This document shows, in pieces, positions 11,964 through 23,810 of a stretch of DNA of 64,000 nucleotides. Position numbers and translations under genes: made by a program. Below the pieces are notes generated by a model, which did no database searches, was not told the DNA's origin, and worked only from the letters and a program-made list of their open reading frames with translations. Every line of letters starts with the position of its first letter. Positions within the stretch are counted from its first letter, which is position 1. Source of the DNA: Moringa oleifera (lineage: Eukaryota > Streptophyta > Magnoliopsida > Brassicales > Moringaceae); assembly GCA_021397835.1 (NCBI GenBank), contig JAJFZO010000724.1, positions 1,773,001 through 1,837,000 of the forward strand. The letters are read 5' to 3'.

Positions 11964-13286
11964 AATTTGTTTTTTAAATATAAAAAAGGACTGCCGTTAC
12001 CATTAAAATTATATAAGATTTGTTATAAGTTATTTATGGGTAGTACAAAGGGTAGCGACCGCGTGGAAGTATTTGGAGGAATATGTACCCTTAGCACCAA
12101 TCTGTGTAAGCTGCTGCATTTGACTTCTTCCCCTTTCTTCTCTTTCATTTTATGTATGACAAATTGTTTTAAGAAAAGAAGATTATGAATACAAGATGCA
12201 TTTAATTAGATTATCCTTACAAAAATAAATTCTATAATTAATAATTAATTACTAAAAACAAAAAAAACGCCAATCTTTGAAATATATTAGTATATATCTA
12301 TATTGTTTAATTTTTTTAAAAAATTAAATATTCTTTTAAAATTTTCTTGTGATGGAATCCATAAAAATTATTGGAAAATGACACATTGCAAATAAAATGA
12401 CCATTATGCCATCCTTTAATTTTATTTAAAAAAAAAAAAAAACTCTCATGTCCATCAACCATTCAATATTTCAATCAAATTTACCTATGACCCATCCACA
12501 CCTTCTGTCAATCTGTCACCCAACCCACAATCAACCATCCACAAAAACTCATTAATTATGCACATGCAGGCACATCCACATGCATATAGACCTTGTTATA
12601 CATGCGCATATATATATATATATATAATATACTAAATGAGAAATTGCTCAGTAGATCTGCAATGCAACTGAGGCCTTGAAGAAATTCTTGCTGATTATGA
12701 AAAAGATTAATATAGGTGTGGGTACAGACAATCAAAGTGAACTACCTTTCACTGATGAACTACCCTCCTGTCTTTCATTGATGAAGAGTTGTCATTAGCT
12801 TTGCGCCTTTCAGACAAGCAGGGGAATTGTAATTTGTCGACAAGGACTCAAGCACTTTGAGCCATGTGAGAAGTTGAAGAAGGGTCCTGGGAAGGCCCAA
12901 ATTGAACCTGAAATAAAATGAAAACACAGGCCAATCCAGTTTCCAGGGCCTGCTTGGTATGGCGTACTGTTCACAATTGCAGCGGAGGTAATGATGGGGA
13001 TTGGGGGCCACAGTAAAACTCAAAGAATGATAAATAAAAAAAGAATCTTACAGTATCTCAACTCCAAAGTCGCAGGACCAAGGGCAACTGGGCTGATGCT
13101 CAGTCTTTATGTAGTTTGATTTTACGTTCTGTTGAGGAATTTGGTCGTTGTCAATAAAGAAAAACGTGGAAGCCGTTGGTTCGATGAGGACAGGAAAAGA
13201 AAAATGAAAAACAAAAAAAGCAAATTCCCCATTTTAAGATAAAAGTATCTTTTTCTTTTATGAAATAACTTAAATTAAGACTTCAG
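11964..13286. other. Intergenic region with an AT microsatellite
   Basis: No supported gene. It contains an A-tract near 12426 and an (AT)n tract at about 12606-12627. The frame at 12775-13023 (-) has no recognisable domain. The right edge is the left target duplication of the LINE. Confidence 0.5.
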
Positions 13287-13298
13287 ATTTTTTTAGCA
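13287..13298. repeat. Target-site duplication of the LINE, 3' side
   Basis: The 12-mer atttttttagca is repeated exactly at 18240-18251 on the other side of the LINE. Confidence 0.8.
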
Positions 13299-13335
13299 CT
13301 TTTTTTTTTGAATGGAAAAGAGAATAGTATTATAG

Positions 13336-13794
13336 TCATAAAAAGTCAGGGGTACAAAAATTTGGAGGCAAAGCATGCACCCAAAGCCTATATTCTCTTA
13401 CTTCAACAAATAAATGAGTAAAATGATACGCGAACTCATTGAGTTGGCAAGATATATGAAAAAAAGAACAGTGGCGGAAAGGAGAATCTAGATCAGTGAT
13501 ATCCCTGTAAATTCCACCCCAAAGACTCATGGTTTGTTGGCCCTGGATGATCTCCTGGATAGCTTCCAAGCAATCACTTTCGAGTAAGATGCTTCGGACG
13601 TGGAACTGGGAAGCTAGCTCGATGCTGAACTCGATGGCGTGAAGTTCTCCTTGTATGGGAGTAGCCACTCGATCAGTAGCTGAAATAGCACAAAAAGGCA
13701 TTATGCTTGTTGCGTCCGCAGCCAACATCCCTAACTTAGCCGTTTTAGAGATCTTGTTGAAGGAAGCATCGACGTTAACCTTAATGACTCCCAA
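13336..13794 (-). pseudogene. LINE RNase H domain
   Basis: The C-terminal RNase H-like domain of the LINE polyprotein, which would cleave RNA in the RNA/DNA hybrid during target-primed reverse transcription. Acidic positions characteristic of the fold are visible in VNVDASF, GELHAIEF and LESDCLEA. The frame is open for 152 codons, unusually well kept for this element, and ends just before the poly(A) tract. Confidence 0.8.
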
Positions 13795-13999
13795 AGGTAG
13801 GGTTGCTAATGCAATGGGATGATAAGGCGGTCAGATGGGGGGCTAGATGAGGGCGAGTTGCTCGCAAGTTCTGTTGCCAACCTTATAGAATCTTAGGTGA
13901 TAGCCCTGGGGATCTTGCAAGTCCTATCATGGAAAACTCAATTTCTGTGTAACCATAGACCCCCTGCAAGTGATCAAGAAGACATCAATTTTACCTCGA

Positions 14000-14720
14000 T
14001 TCTACAAGTAGTTAAAGAAAGTCTCCCATGCGTGGATGGTCAATTGGTGGGACGGGAGATGCAATGGGATGTCAATCTGAAGGTGTTCCCAGACTGTGGT
14101 ACTGAGAGGGCACCTAAAGAGGAGGTGAGTTAATGATTCCGGATGGGACTCGTAGACACCACAAGTTGGGTTGATTTAGACTCCCGAAAGAAGAAGATTA
14201 TCACTGGTTAGGAAAATGCCCTGGATCAAACGCCAATAGAAGGCCTGAACTGTGGGGGGCATATGTGAATTCCAAATAAGATTCCATACCTTGCTTCAAT
14301 CTTGTTGATTAGGGATATGCTTGTGCAGTAATTTTTGTGCTATGTAATATCCCATCTTGACTGTGTAGTGCCCATTTTGTGTGCTATCTCAGATGAGGGT
14401 ATCCATTATGGGGCCCACACTTAAGAGAATGCTCAAAATGGACGAAGCGATAACCGATGGAAAGAAAGCATGGACAGTGCCATGGTGCCATATCTGGTTA
14501 TCTTTATCAAACACTTGATTGACTTCCATTCTTGTAAGTTGAACGGGGAGAGACCATGGAGAAGTTCCTTGAGGGATACCCGGGATCCAGCAATCTCTCC
14601 AAACATCAACATTGTCTCTATTATCGATTCTCCATCGGCTTCCTTGGGTGATGACCTGGCGACCAATTAGAAGGCTACGCCAGACACAGGAGCAACGATG
14701 TTGTAGCTTAACCATGTGGG
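14000..14720 (-). pseudogene. LINE post-RT region with zf-RVT
   Basis: Translation of the minus strand gives KWWKLIHDSSSLCYSVLKAKYF, then in another frame VWRSLLIGRQVITQGSRWRI, the standard segment after the reverse transcriptase in plant LINEs. Near 14270 follows LIWNSHMPPTVQAFYWRL and then a zinc-finger-like stretch, together the zf-RVT domain. At least one frameshift (near 14710) and a stop (in LLLSGV*INPTC) break it. Confidence 0.75.
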
Positions 14721-15010
14721 GTTCTGAAAAGGGAAATACTTGGCTTTAAGGACCGAATAACATAAAGAACTGCTATCATGAATAAGTTTCCACCATTTTT
14801 TCCAAATCAGATGAAGAGTTAGGTTTTCGTTGTGTATATCCATTTTTAATTGGGTTCTCCTTGGGAAAAAATGGTGGAAACTTATTCATGATAGCAGTTC
14901 TTTATGTTATTCGGTCCTTAAAGCCAAGTATTTCCCTTTTCAGAAGCCCACATGGTTAAGCTAAAACATCGTTGCTCCTGTGTCTGGCGTAGCCTTCTAA
15001 TTGGTCGCCA
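14657..15010. repeat. Inverted repeat inside the LINE (147-bp arms, 60-bp spacer)
   Basis: Arm 14657-14803 is the reverse complement of 14864-15010 without gaps: paired positions always sum to 29667, and I count two mismatches. The left arm is in the native LINE orientation and continues the coding sequence into zf-RVT. The right arm is the inverted extra copy and adjoins the broken reverse transcriptase. Confidence 0.92.
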
Positions 15011-15520
15011 TTAGCACCTTGGAATCGCTTACGCATGGTCTGAATGGATTCATAGGTTATAATGGTGTTATCAAATATCATTCTTCCTTTCATGAAGGCT
15101 GACTGTGTCTTGCTAATGACTCTCGAAAGGACTTCTGCAATCAGTTGGTCAGTACTTTGGCTAAGATTTTGAATATAACATTGCATAAACTTATGGGATG
15201 AAAATCTTTGGGAGTCAAAGGATTCTTGACCTTGGGCAGGGGAAATAGATTTGATTGATACTAGATGTCACTTCGCTGCCTACTATGCTTCAGTGTCTCT
15301 GGAAGAAGTCCGGTCCTAGAGCTTTATCGGGTTTCATTTGAAACAGAGCTGCCTCTACCTCTGAAGCTAAGAATTCACAGTTGAAGCTAGTCTGTGAGTC
15401 TTCAGGAACACGAGTTTTGATTGCTTGGCAAACATACTCCACTCTTGATGCAGCAGAAATAGTGAAAATTTCACTGAAATATTGAAGAAAAGATTCACTT
15501 ATCTGGTTGGACTGAGACAC
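15011..15520 (-). pseudogene. LINE reverse transcriptase, N-terminal part only
   Basis: The minus strand encodes FQMKPDKALGPDFF (start of the RT domain), then PLPKVKNPLTPKDFHPISL and, after a frame change, SQSAFMKGRMIFDNTI, the first conserved RT blocks of plant L1 elements. The sequence stops at the inverted repeat junction (15010), before the expected LDMSKAYDRV and YADD blocks. No polymerase catalytic core remains. Confidence 0.85.
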
Positions 15521-15578
15521 CCAGTTCCGTTAGTATCCAGAATTCTCAAGATCTTATTGAATCTTCTTCACGGAGATG

Positions 15579-16623
15579 TTACTGAATGAAAAAACTTACA
15601 AGCCAAAGGATCTCTTCTGCCTTAAGAAAGGAGTTAAGCTTCCACTTACAAGCTTCTACAGCTTCTACATGGGGTCTTTGCTCTCTGGCTAAGAGAATCT
15701 GGTTCAGTTGCGCTTGTAAAGATTTTATCTTATATGATACATAGCCAAAAGCTGCTTGTTCCATTGAGATAAGAAGCGATCGCAGTCGCTGAGCTTACAG
15801 GTAAGATGGTGCCGTGAAAGCAGTTCCCTTATGCTCCAGCTACGTGCCACCACATCTCTGCATTGTGGGTGGCTAGCTGACATGTTTTCAAAACGAAAAC
15901 TTTTAGGTGGATGCGAGGATGTCATAGGATTGTTTGATAGAAGAAAAGCAAGATGATTTGAAGATGAAACTGCAATGTGATGCTCACAGATCATTGCGTA
16001 CAAATCCACCCAAGCATTGTCTACCAAACCCTGATGCAATCTTTCCAGAATAAGTGCTACCCCTTGCCCTCTGGACCATGTAAATCTAGGACCCGTAACT
16101 AGAATCTTGCTGAAGTTCGCAGTCAGTTATTGCATCCACGAATCCTTGTATTTGTCCCCAATTCCGAATGCTTCCACCTACTTTCTCATTATCGTTCAGA
16201 ATTTCATTGAAGTCCCCAGAGCATAATCTAGGTAAGGCAGATTGATCTTTTAAATGTCTCAAAAGTTCCCATAAAAGTCTTCGATCTTGAGCCCTAGGGT
16301 GCCCATAGAAATTGGTAAACCTGAATGGGTGTGAAGAATCCAACTCCTGCAACTCAAGATAGATATGGTTGGCCGAAAAGGATAAAACGATGGCGTCCAG
16401 TGCTTCAAGCGAAAGCATTGTTATCTTCCACTCCAACCAGTTCCTTCGACAACAAAACAACCATAAAACCCTAATTTAATTCTTATCTTTTCCATTTTTG
16501 TTTTCCTCATCTTGGTTTCGCTAAGGAAGAGAACGTGGGCATTATGGAATTTGACCAACTTGGTCAGTTCATGAACTGATCAAGGGACCCAAGACCTTGG
16601 CAGTTCCAAGCTAAGAACATCAT
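15579..16623 (-). pseudogene. LINE apurinic/apyrimidinic endonuclease and linker
   Basis: The domain begins near 16623 with MMFLAWNCQGLGS, the classic start of plant L1 ORF2, then shifts frame to FLSETKM and on to LCSGDFNEIL. The C-terminal signature usually read as SDH is SSNHLAF here (near 15956), so the catalytic Asp is replaced by Asn. The linker toward the RT (FRFENMSASHPQCRDVV) is typical. The endonuclease would nick target DNA, but it is broken by frameshifts and this substitution. Confidence 0.85.
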
Positions 16624-16870
16624 GGTTCACCGCGGGGGTGGGTTATTCCAGCCTCCGTCGAGGTAGAAGGAGATGATGCGAAGTGTTCATGGAAGATATG
16701 CCAACTTTTCTTGGAAGGAGAACTGCTACCTTCTATGAAAATTGCATCAGAGGTCGAGCTCACTTTCGGTTAACAATTAACCCTAATTATTCAATTGGGT
16801 GGGGAACTTGGCCTCAAGCCAATCTCTTCCACTTCATTTCAGTGTTACTGGTCACAGGCAATACAGTTAC

Positions 16871-17101
16871 CTAGGGAGGGGAGAAGAGAAGGCTCATGCA
16901 CGACGTGAGGCGTAGTGCTCTCATGGGACCCATACGCATGCATAGAAGGCAGGCTTCCATCTGTATGCACATTAGCCATGTTGTCCACGTCATTAATCCT
17001 TTATGTTTGCTTTTGCCTATCCTATGCCAAGAGTGATGCCGGAAAGTACTGGTCATGGATAAAAACAGTTGTAGACGTAGACCCTTGAGTAACTGCCACA
17101 A
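16871..17101 (-). other. LINE inter-ORF region
   Basis: This lies between the remains of ORF1 and ORF2. A frame of 76 codons is open but Met-rich and without recognisable motifs. I regard it as decayed LINE sequence rather than a gene. Confidence 0.4.
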
Positions 17102-17380
17102 ATGAAACCGCCAGCGATTGGGATTGGGGCTGAACGAAAGTAGATTTCATTCATGTATTCAATGGAATATCATTAGCATTGTTGTGGGGTTTGTTTGGCA
17201 ACTTTTTCGGCTCAGACAATGGTATAGAATGATTCAGAGACGGGGAAGACATGATCCACATGCAAAAGGAGGCTCCAAGGGAAAGGTCGCCTGTGCACAG
17301 CCAAAGACCATACTCCCAGTGAAATCCTTTATGTTTGTAATGAGATAAAAAAAACTTTCGAGCAGTCTCTGTCTAGGTGG

Positions 17381-18035
17381 TCAAGAAGCCACACCAATAG
17401 CAAAAATCTGGCAGTCATTCATAATGGAACTGAATGGTAAGCTTCTGCCCTTCGGCCAATGCCAACCCACAACAACGTTTAAGGGGCTTTGTGATGTAGT
17501 GCATAACTCGCACCCTTTACCATTTCCCAAAGCCAAGTTGTCCATCGTTGAGTCGACCTCTTCCACATCTTTAAGAAGTTCACCTAATACTGTATCTATC
17601 AATCTTGACTTTCATGTAAGCAAGTGGTAGGCCATGTATTTGGACCCAAAAAGACACCAGACCGGGAGTGGTATCTGAGTGGTAGGCGTTCCTCTAAACT
17701 TTTGGAAGACTAAGAGGGACTTGTTGAACGTCCATGACTGTCTCGCCATAACCTTGGCCCCATCTGCTGAAGAGGTAAAATGGAACACGTATTTTCTCTG
17801 CCTGATCTCAGTCACCGAGAGTCCTGCTACCAGCCGCCATATTCTAGTTAGTACTATCCTCATAATTTCAACATTAACAGGTTTGTTCAGTATTACTTGC
17901 CCTGTAAGGTACGTTTTGCCTATTTCCATAATATCTATGATCCATGCCTTATTAATGGGTATAGCCTTTGTTTCATCCTTGGCGAGCAACATACTGTTGC
18001 AAAGATCCTCTAAGGTGGTAGAAAAAAAAAATGAA
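17381..18035 (-). pseudogene. LINE ORF1 with DUF4283 domain
   Basis: The frame at 17612-17992, extended upstream by LEDLCNS, matches the DUF4283 RNA-binding-like domain at the N-terminus of plant L1 ORF1 proteins: VLTRIWRLVAGL, then VFHFTSSADGAKVM and RQSWTFNKSLLVFQKF. The next frame (17381-17602, to VDSTMDNLALGNG) is probably its C-terminal part, after a frame break. The product would coat LINE RNA. I see no intact CCHC knuckle. Confidence 0.75.
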
Positions 18036-18239
18036 TAGCTCTGAATCTAGTGAAACTAATGATAGAAAAAAAAAAAAAGAAAAAGAAGGCAAGAGATGGA
18101 AGATAATATCCCCACTGATCGAAGAAACTTTGAAGGGATATAAATCTTGAATGATGAATCAAGACAAGGCTACACTGGAGATACTCAAGGAGAACAAAAC
18201 TCTCACCAAAGAAAACCTAGGAAGGACTATTAAAGTGCC

Positions 18240-18251
18240 ATTTTTTTAGCA
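18240..18251. repeat. Target-site duplication of the LINE, 5' side
   Basis: Exact copy of the 12-mer at 13287-13298. Confidence 0.8.
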
Positions 18252-18332
18252 ATTAATTTGTCATTAATTAACACAAAATTGCTTTGAAGATTTGTCATTG
18301 AGATGAAATTGCCCTTAAGCATTTATGGAGAA

Positions 18333-18341
18333 AAAAACATT
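18333..18341. repeat. 9-bp target duplication, left side of MULE copy 1
   Basis: The 9-mer aaaaacatt is repeated exactly at 28596-28604, just outside the right end of the element. Nine bases is the normal duplication length for Mutator-like transposons. The word is A-rich, which lowers its weight slightly. Confidence 0.75.
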
Positions 18342-19094
18342 GAGGAAATTTTTTTTTAGTTGTCCATTCAAGGGTATTTGTATAAATAATTAACCTTGGT
18401 AATGTATTTCTTTTTAACACTTTTTAGACACTTTGAAACAAAATTATCCTTTACAGAACATGCCCAATTACTTATTTGTCCAGCTATAAAATATGAGAAG
18501 TTAAACATCTCAAACGTTTCTCTTTTTCTTTCTTCTAATTCTAGCGCTAAACTTTACCACTTAACTTACTTAGCTTCAGTCTTCTTCATTTGATATTTAT
18601 TGATTTTTTTGCTTTTATTGTAAACCAACATTTGAAGAATATCTATAAGTTACTGAATTACTAAAAAAATCAATAGAGATATGGTTTCAAACATATATTC
18701 TGCTCAAATTTCTCTTGGTTTGTTACCCGTTGAATACGTATGGATGAAATCCTCCCCTCATATTCGATTCGTTAGTTTTTAAATATTTTTTGAGTTTACT
18801 CTATGGGTTTGAAAGCTTCTCCAATAGTTTTTGAATCATTTTCTTTGAATTTGGTATTGGTTTTGGAATTTGAGATGTTTGAGTATATCGCTCTGTATTA
18901 TTTTTTATTTTTTTTTGATACATTAAAACGAAAAATTTCTCTGGGCATATGTATAGGTATCGCATGTTTAGCTCTTCATTTTTTGGTTTGTTGGCTCCAA
19001 GTTCTTGGTTTGATTGCATCTATATGCATCACTTTATCATATTCTTGGCCTCTTAATAAAAATCATATCTAGTTAATGAAAACATCACATATTA

Positions 19095-19240
19095 GCTTAA
19101 ATTGTAACCTATTTTGATAATCGTATTGTATTTTTATGCAATCTTATCTTGTGTACTTAATTGTATCTTGTTTAAAACAATCATATCATAATCTTAAAAT
19201 CGTAAACTATTTTTGTTTTAAGAATCGTAAACTGTTTACA
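19095..19240 (+). repeat. Left subterminal array of AATCGTA motifs, MULE copy 1
   Basis: AATCGTATTG, AATCGTAAAC (twice) and mutated forms such as AATCATATC recur in about 150 bases before the DUF1985 gene. The same word occurs inverted near the right end of the element. Confidence 0.55.
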
Positions 19241-20228
19241 CAAATTTTGTCATATATATATATATATATTGTCAAGTGTAGATGGCAAGCAACTTTACTT
19301 TTTCTCATAAGCCATATGTGACCCTCAAAGAGTTCTAGAAGATTGGGAAGATACTAAAGCACTGTAACAATGATGTGGTTCTCACTCTGAGGGAAATTTT
19401 GGATGACTCTTAGAAGGAGAAGTTTAGAAGGACCTACTTGGGGCATTTTCTACATGTGCATAAAGATTTAAACTTCTCTGGGATTATTGTCCATAATCTT
19501 CTGCTCCAAGAGATTCAACAAAAGTGCGAGGATGAAATATGGTTCAGACTTGGACAGAATGAGGTTCATTTCAGCAAAGTAGAATTTTGCCTAATCACTA
19601 GATTGAAGTTTGGCGAGCTATCGAACATAGACAACATTGAAGCTAATCCTCCTGGTATTCTAGCCAAATACTTCGGGAGGAAGGATAAGGTCAGTGGTAG
19701 TAGCATTAAGACAAGGTTGCTAGAAGGAGAATTTAAGAAGGAAGATGATAAAGTGAAGTTGGGGTTGTTGTGTTTGTTGAATGGTTTCATTAAATGCCAT
19801 GACGAGGGGCAGCAGGTCCCGACATTAGTTTCATTTGGAAGACAATTTAGAAGCTTTCAATAGCTTTTTATGGGGCACATGGGTCTACTACAACTCCTTG
19901 TTGCATTTCAAGAAGGCAGTTACAAATCGAATAATGGATGCTGGTAGGTGAGCTACAATGCCTACGGCTTTGTATGGGCATTGCATGTAAGGATCTTGTT
20001 GTTTTGTTTTGTTTTTTTTTTTTTAAGTTTCATTGAATTTTATATTAATCAAGTATAATTCGATTTTCCTTTTCCAAAGGTTTTTACCTTCAAAGTGATT
20101 TTTGCTACCAACATGCACGGTACTAAGTTATTAGGCTTTAACCTGCCATTACCTCAAATTTGTTGATGGAAGTTTCATCGCAAGTCTCATAATGGAGATT
20201 GCAAGAAGATCTTCATAAACAGTGTAAG

Positions 20229-20660
20229 TAATTTTGTATCTTCATTTTTCTTTTCGTATCTTTAATCCCCAATTCGTGCTTTCATTTTTTGATTTCATGT
20301 CTTTATTTTTCATTTCGTACCTTCATTTTTTGATTTCATGTCTTTATTTTTCATTTCGTACCTTCATTTTTTAATTTTGTATCTTTATTTTCATTTCGTG
20401 CCTTCATTTTCCATTTCGTGTCTTTGTTTTTCATTTTGTGCCTTAATTTTCTAATTTCGTATCTTTATTTTCATTTCATGCCTTCATTTTCCATTTCGTG
20501 CCTTCGTTTTTTATTTCGTGTCTTCATTTTTCATTTCATATCTTCATTTTCCAACTTCGTATCTTCATTTTCATTTCGTGACTTCATTTTTCACTTGGTA
20601 TCTTTATTTATATTTGTGCCTTCATTTTCATTTTTGTATCTTTGTTATTCGTTTTGTACA
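20229..20660. repeat. Minisatellite of roughly 21 bp in an intron of the Ulp1-like gene
   Basis: Some twenty imperfect units of the type TTTCGTGTCTTCATTTT follow a GTAAGT donor. Unit length varies around 20-22 bases. Open frames here (for example 20418-20693) are Phe/Ser-rich translations of the repeat, not proteins. Copy 2 has a shorter array at the same place. Confidence 0.8.
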
Positions 20661-22149
20661 TTTATTTATATTTTCGGATGGAGGCTCAGCTAAAATTAGA
20701 GCTAACTACTGCTGAGCACTAAATCTCATACTATTTGAGGTTAAAGACACTGTGGTGCCGTTGTAGCCACAAGCTCAGGCCAATGTGGCTGTTACATGAT
20801 CGATGGATGACAACACAATCGAGTCCCCTAATCAGAATAAGTCTACAAATTTGCCATCATCTTTGCCAAAAACATACAAGCTATCTATTTACATGTAATA
20901 TTAGTTTTTGTTCTTATATTTTATAATTAACAACTTTCATTGTTTGTAGCAACGAGTTGGCTTTCTTCTTGTTGAGCGGCTAAAAGATGATGATTTTGAT
21001 GAAGTTCCTAAAAGGATTGCTAACGAAGAAGAAAGGATAAAGAATATTGAGAGGTTGGAACTAGATGTAAGGGAAGGGAATGTTGAGAAAGACGCATCTA
21101 GCGCTGAAAGGATTGTAAGGGATACAAATGTTTACCATTGCCTCACTGTTATTGAGATGAAATTAGATCTCCTCGAGGCGAATAGTGAAAGATGCCATCA
21201 AGAGCAAATGGCTATCCTAAAATTCATCTAATTCTTTTTACAAGGAATGGATTTGGTGGCCGAGACCTATCTTGTACAATGTCAGATCTAGTTCCCATGA
21301 GGCAGTTGTGTACATACGTTTTATGACAAATCTATTTCAACTATATTTTTTGTTTTGTATATTGCTAGTAATCATATTTTTCTTTCGTATATTATTATTT
21401 AAAATCACATCTTAATTTTGTACATTATTTTTTAGGATGTTAATGCAAGTTCTATATCATGCCGTAACATCATTAAGGATTTTAGGGAATCAAAAAACTT
21501 AACCGAAGAGGTTTTGGTTCCAACAGGGCAATTCCATGAAACAGAAGCCACTACAGGGCCAATGGAAGAATGGAAGAAGAAGTGGTCACTGCAGGGCCAA
21601 TGGACGACAAAGTGGCCACTACAAGACCAAGCAATGATGATGTAGGGGCTCCTGTAAGGCTAAATGATGATATGGCCTTTGCAGGTTAAATGATGATATG
21701 GCCTCTACAGGTCACCCAAGGGGAGTTTAGTGAGGGACTCAGCTTTTGTCCCAGTTTGGGCCACCGACAATGTGATGCTGGCTGTTAGAACTCGTAAATG
21801 GTCAAGATAATCGTGCGACCTATATGTCGACCTTAACGCTGGGTATAAGAAAGCCAAGTCCACTCACATGGTGAGTGCAATGCTTAAAATCTCAAATAAG
21901 ATCATCAGTGCATTCAATGAGTTCATGAAGGGCCAATTATAGTAAGTAATTTATATTATATATTGCATACCATTTGTTTGATTTTTTTTAACACTTTTTT
22001 CTCATACTTTGTTTTTATTTTCTTTAGCTGCGATGTAGGTATTAGCCATTCAGTGAGCATGGACTGGTTCAGAGTCTTAATTGACAATGATGAGTGGATC
22101 GATGACTCTGTAAGTTAGTCATTTTTGCATTGGTTCATATATTGCTTAT

Positions 22150-22500
22150 AATTCGTGTCTTCATTTCGTACACTACCCCAAATTTTGTAACCAAATTATA
22201 ATTCGTGTCTTCATTTTGTATGATGCTTCCTACTTTTGTAACCAAATTAGAATTCGTGTTTTCATCTTGTAAACTACCCCAAGTTTCATAACCAAGTTAT
22301 AATTTGTGTCTTCATGTCGTATGATGCTTCCTAGTTTCGTAACCAAATTACAATTCGTGTCTTCATGTTATATACTGCTGAACCTCATAACCTAAGTATA
22401 ATTCATGTCTTCATTTTGTACACCACTCCCTCATTTGGTAACTTAATTAGAATTTGTGTCTTAATTTCGTATATTGATTTAACATTTCATATCTTAATTA
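22150..22500. repeat. 50-bp tandem repeat, seven units, in a later intron
   Basis: Units begin AATTCGTGTCTTCAT (or close) at 22150, 22200, 22251, 22301, 22352, 22400 and 22451, a period of 48-51. They lie between a GTAAGT donor (22111) and a CTACCAG acceptor near 22530. The corresponding intron in copy 2 keeps a single short relict near 34790. Confidence 0.85.
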
Positions 22501-23479
22501 TATTATCACTTTTCTTGTGTCTCTACCAGTATATTGATGCATATTTGCATCTCTTTCGAAGAAGGTAAAGGAAGCTTCCTGAGCAATATGCATAAAATAT
22601 TTGTATTTATGATCTTTGCTTTATATAAGTTCATTTGATCATTAAGGTGATTTATCTAACTTCCTATTTAATTTATTTGTTGATTTTGTTTTATTGTTCA
22701 AATTGATAGACAACATTTTATTACATTTAAAATGAATATCAAAAGGATCCAAATGCTGACAATCCCCGTCACACTCAAATTTTGAAATGCATAAGTGGGA
22801 AGAAGACTTCCTAGATCGTGTGCGAGGCAAATTTTTTCATGATTGTTTTGCTTGGCATACTGTAAATAAAGTGACTTATCTTCAGTGGTTTTGCTTTAAT
22901 AACTATATTTTTTTTTCAATATTATGAGTATTCAGCACTGACATTTAAACAATATTTAATATAGCTAATGTTTCCATGCCACGTTGTGGGATCTCACTGG
23001 CTCCTAATTGTTATATGCTTGAAAATTTTTTTAAATTTATACTAGTCAGTTATATGGCGAGTGGGGGATATTTCATGCAAAAATTAGATGTCAAAATGTC
23101 AAATCTTTCACTCTCATGCACACTAAAGCCAAAGACCAAGGTCCCCCAACAAATAAAAAGGTAAGTCTTTTTTTAAAGTTTGTGTTATTATCTAAAAGTT
23201 TATGTTTAATGTATTTTTTTTATTTTAATTATTTTTTTATAGTAACAATTGCAGTTCTCATATACTGTATATAATGAAATAATTGCTATTTAGAAAGTAT
23301 TTAAAATACACTAACAAGGATATGTCAGATATTAAAAACCACATGACAATATATATATTTGTCAACTCCATCGCAGATGATGATCATTGATTTGTTTTCT
23401 TCTTTTATATAATGTATTTATTTTGTATATACATTTAAAAATTATATATAATATTTTTATAAAAATTATATTTACGTAA

Positions 23480-23810
23480 ACAGTGTGTAAGATGTACTAA
23501 TTATGGTACAAATTTTGGTCACGTATTCATTATGAGTGTGTACGATTTACTAATTAAAGTTATGAATTTTGGTCACGTCCTAAACCCTAAACCCTTTTCA
23601 TTATGAATGTGCACGATTTACTAATTAAGTTACGAATTTTATTCACGATATTGTATTTCAATCATGTTTTTCATTATAAGTGTGTACGATTTGCCAATCA
23701 AGTAACGAATTTAAAGTACAAAAATAAGGTATGTTCACATTATGGTGATCACATAATTTATAAAATAAGAGATAATTTCTTATACGATTTGCTAATCAAG
23801 TTACTATTTG
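23480..23810. repeat. Degenerate TACGATTTACTAATTA array between the two convergent genes
   Basis: Words like GTGTACGATTTACTAATTAA recur at intervals of roughly 50-100 bases in the gap between the two genes of MULE copy 1. Copy 2 has a denser array in the equivalent place (35980-36430). Confidence 0.5.

Larger units (their letters stand above)
13299..18239 (-). mobile_element. L1-type LINE, bounded by 12-bp duplications, decayed and rearranged
   Basis: A non-LTR retrotransposon read leftward: 5' end near 18239, poly(A) (T10 on +) at 13300-13309. An exact 12-bp duplication flanks it. Domain order is ORF1 with DUF4283, apurinic endonuclease, the start of the reverse transcriptase, zf-RVT and RNase H, as in plant L1 elements. 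At 4.94 kb it is shorter than the roughly 6 kb expected because the central reverse transcriptase, including the YADD region, is missing and an inverted duplication lies at that point. Every domain has frameshifts or stops, so the element cannot move by itself. Confidence 0.9.
19282..23400 (+). pseudogene. DUF1985 / Ulp1-like protease gene of MULE copy 1
   Basis: Starts at 19282 (MASNFTFSHKPYVTLKEF, then an early stop). The DUF1985 domain is clear at 19438-19863 (HFLHVHKDLNFSGIIVHNLL, then EIWFRLGQNEVHFSKVEF). Later exons encode a charged, probably coiled-coil part at 20950-21230, a Gly-Pro repeat at 21540-21640, RTRKWSR near 21790, and HSVSMDWFRVL near 22050 before a GTAAGT donor at 22111. 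The Ulp1 (C48 peptidase) catalytic His block is MFPCHVVGSHWLLIVI at about 22972. Relative to copy 2 about 65 bases are missing right after it, removing the Asp block (FDSS). The expected Asp-Cys-Gly block reads TIY before IFVNSI near 23350. The product would resemble a SUMO-deconjugating protease, but is certainly inactive here because of stops and lost residues. Confidence 0.8.

Noticed and set aside
12775..13023. 82-codon - frame next to the LINE
   Set aside because: Lies outside the LINE target duplication and shows no family resemblance; likely chance.
20418..20715. Long Phe/Ser-rich open frames that look like membrane proteins
   Set aside because: They are direct translations of the TTTCGTGTCTTCATTTT minisatellite. 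The same holds for 33129-33440.
23579..23595. Plant telomere-like CCTAAACCCTAAACCC
   Set aside because: Only about two units inside a degenerate MULE array; too short to be an interstitial telomere.
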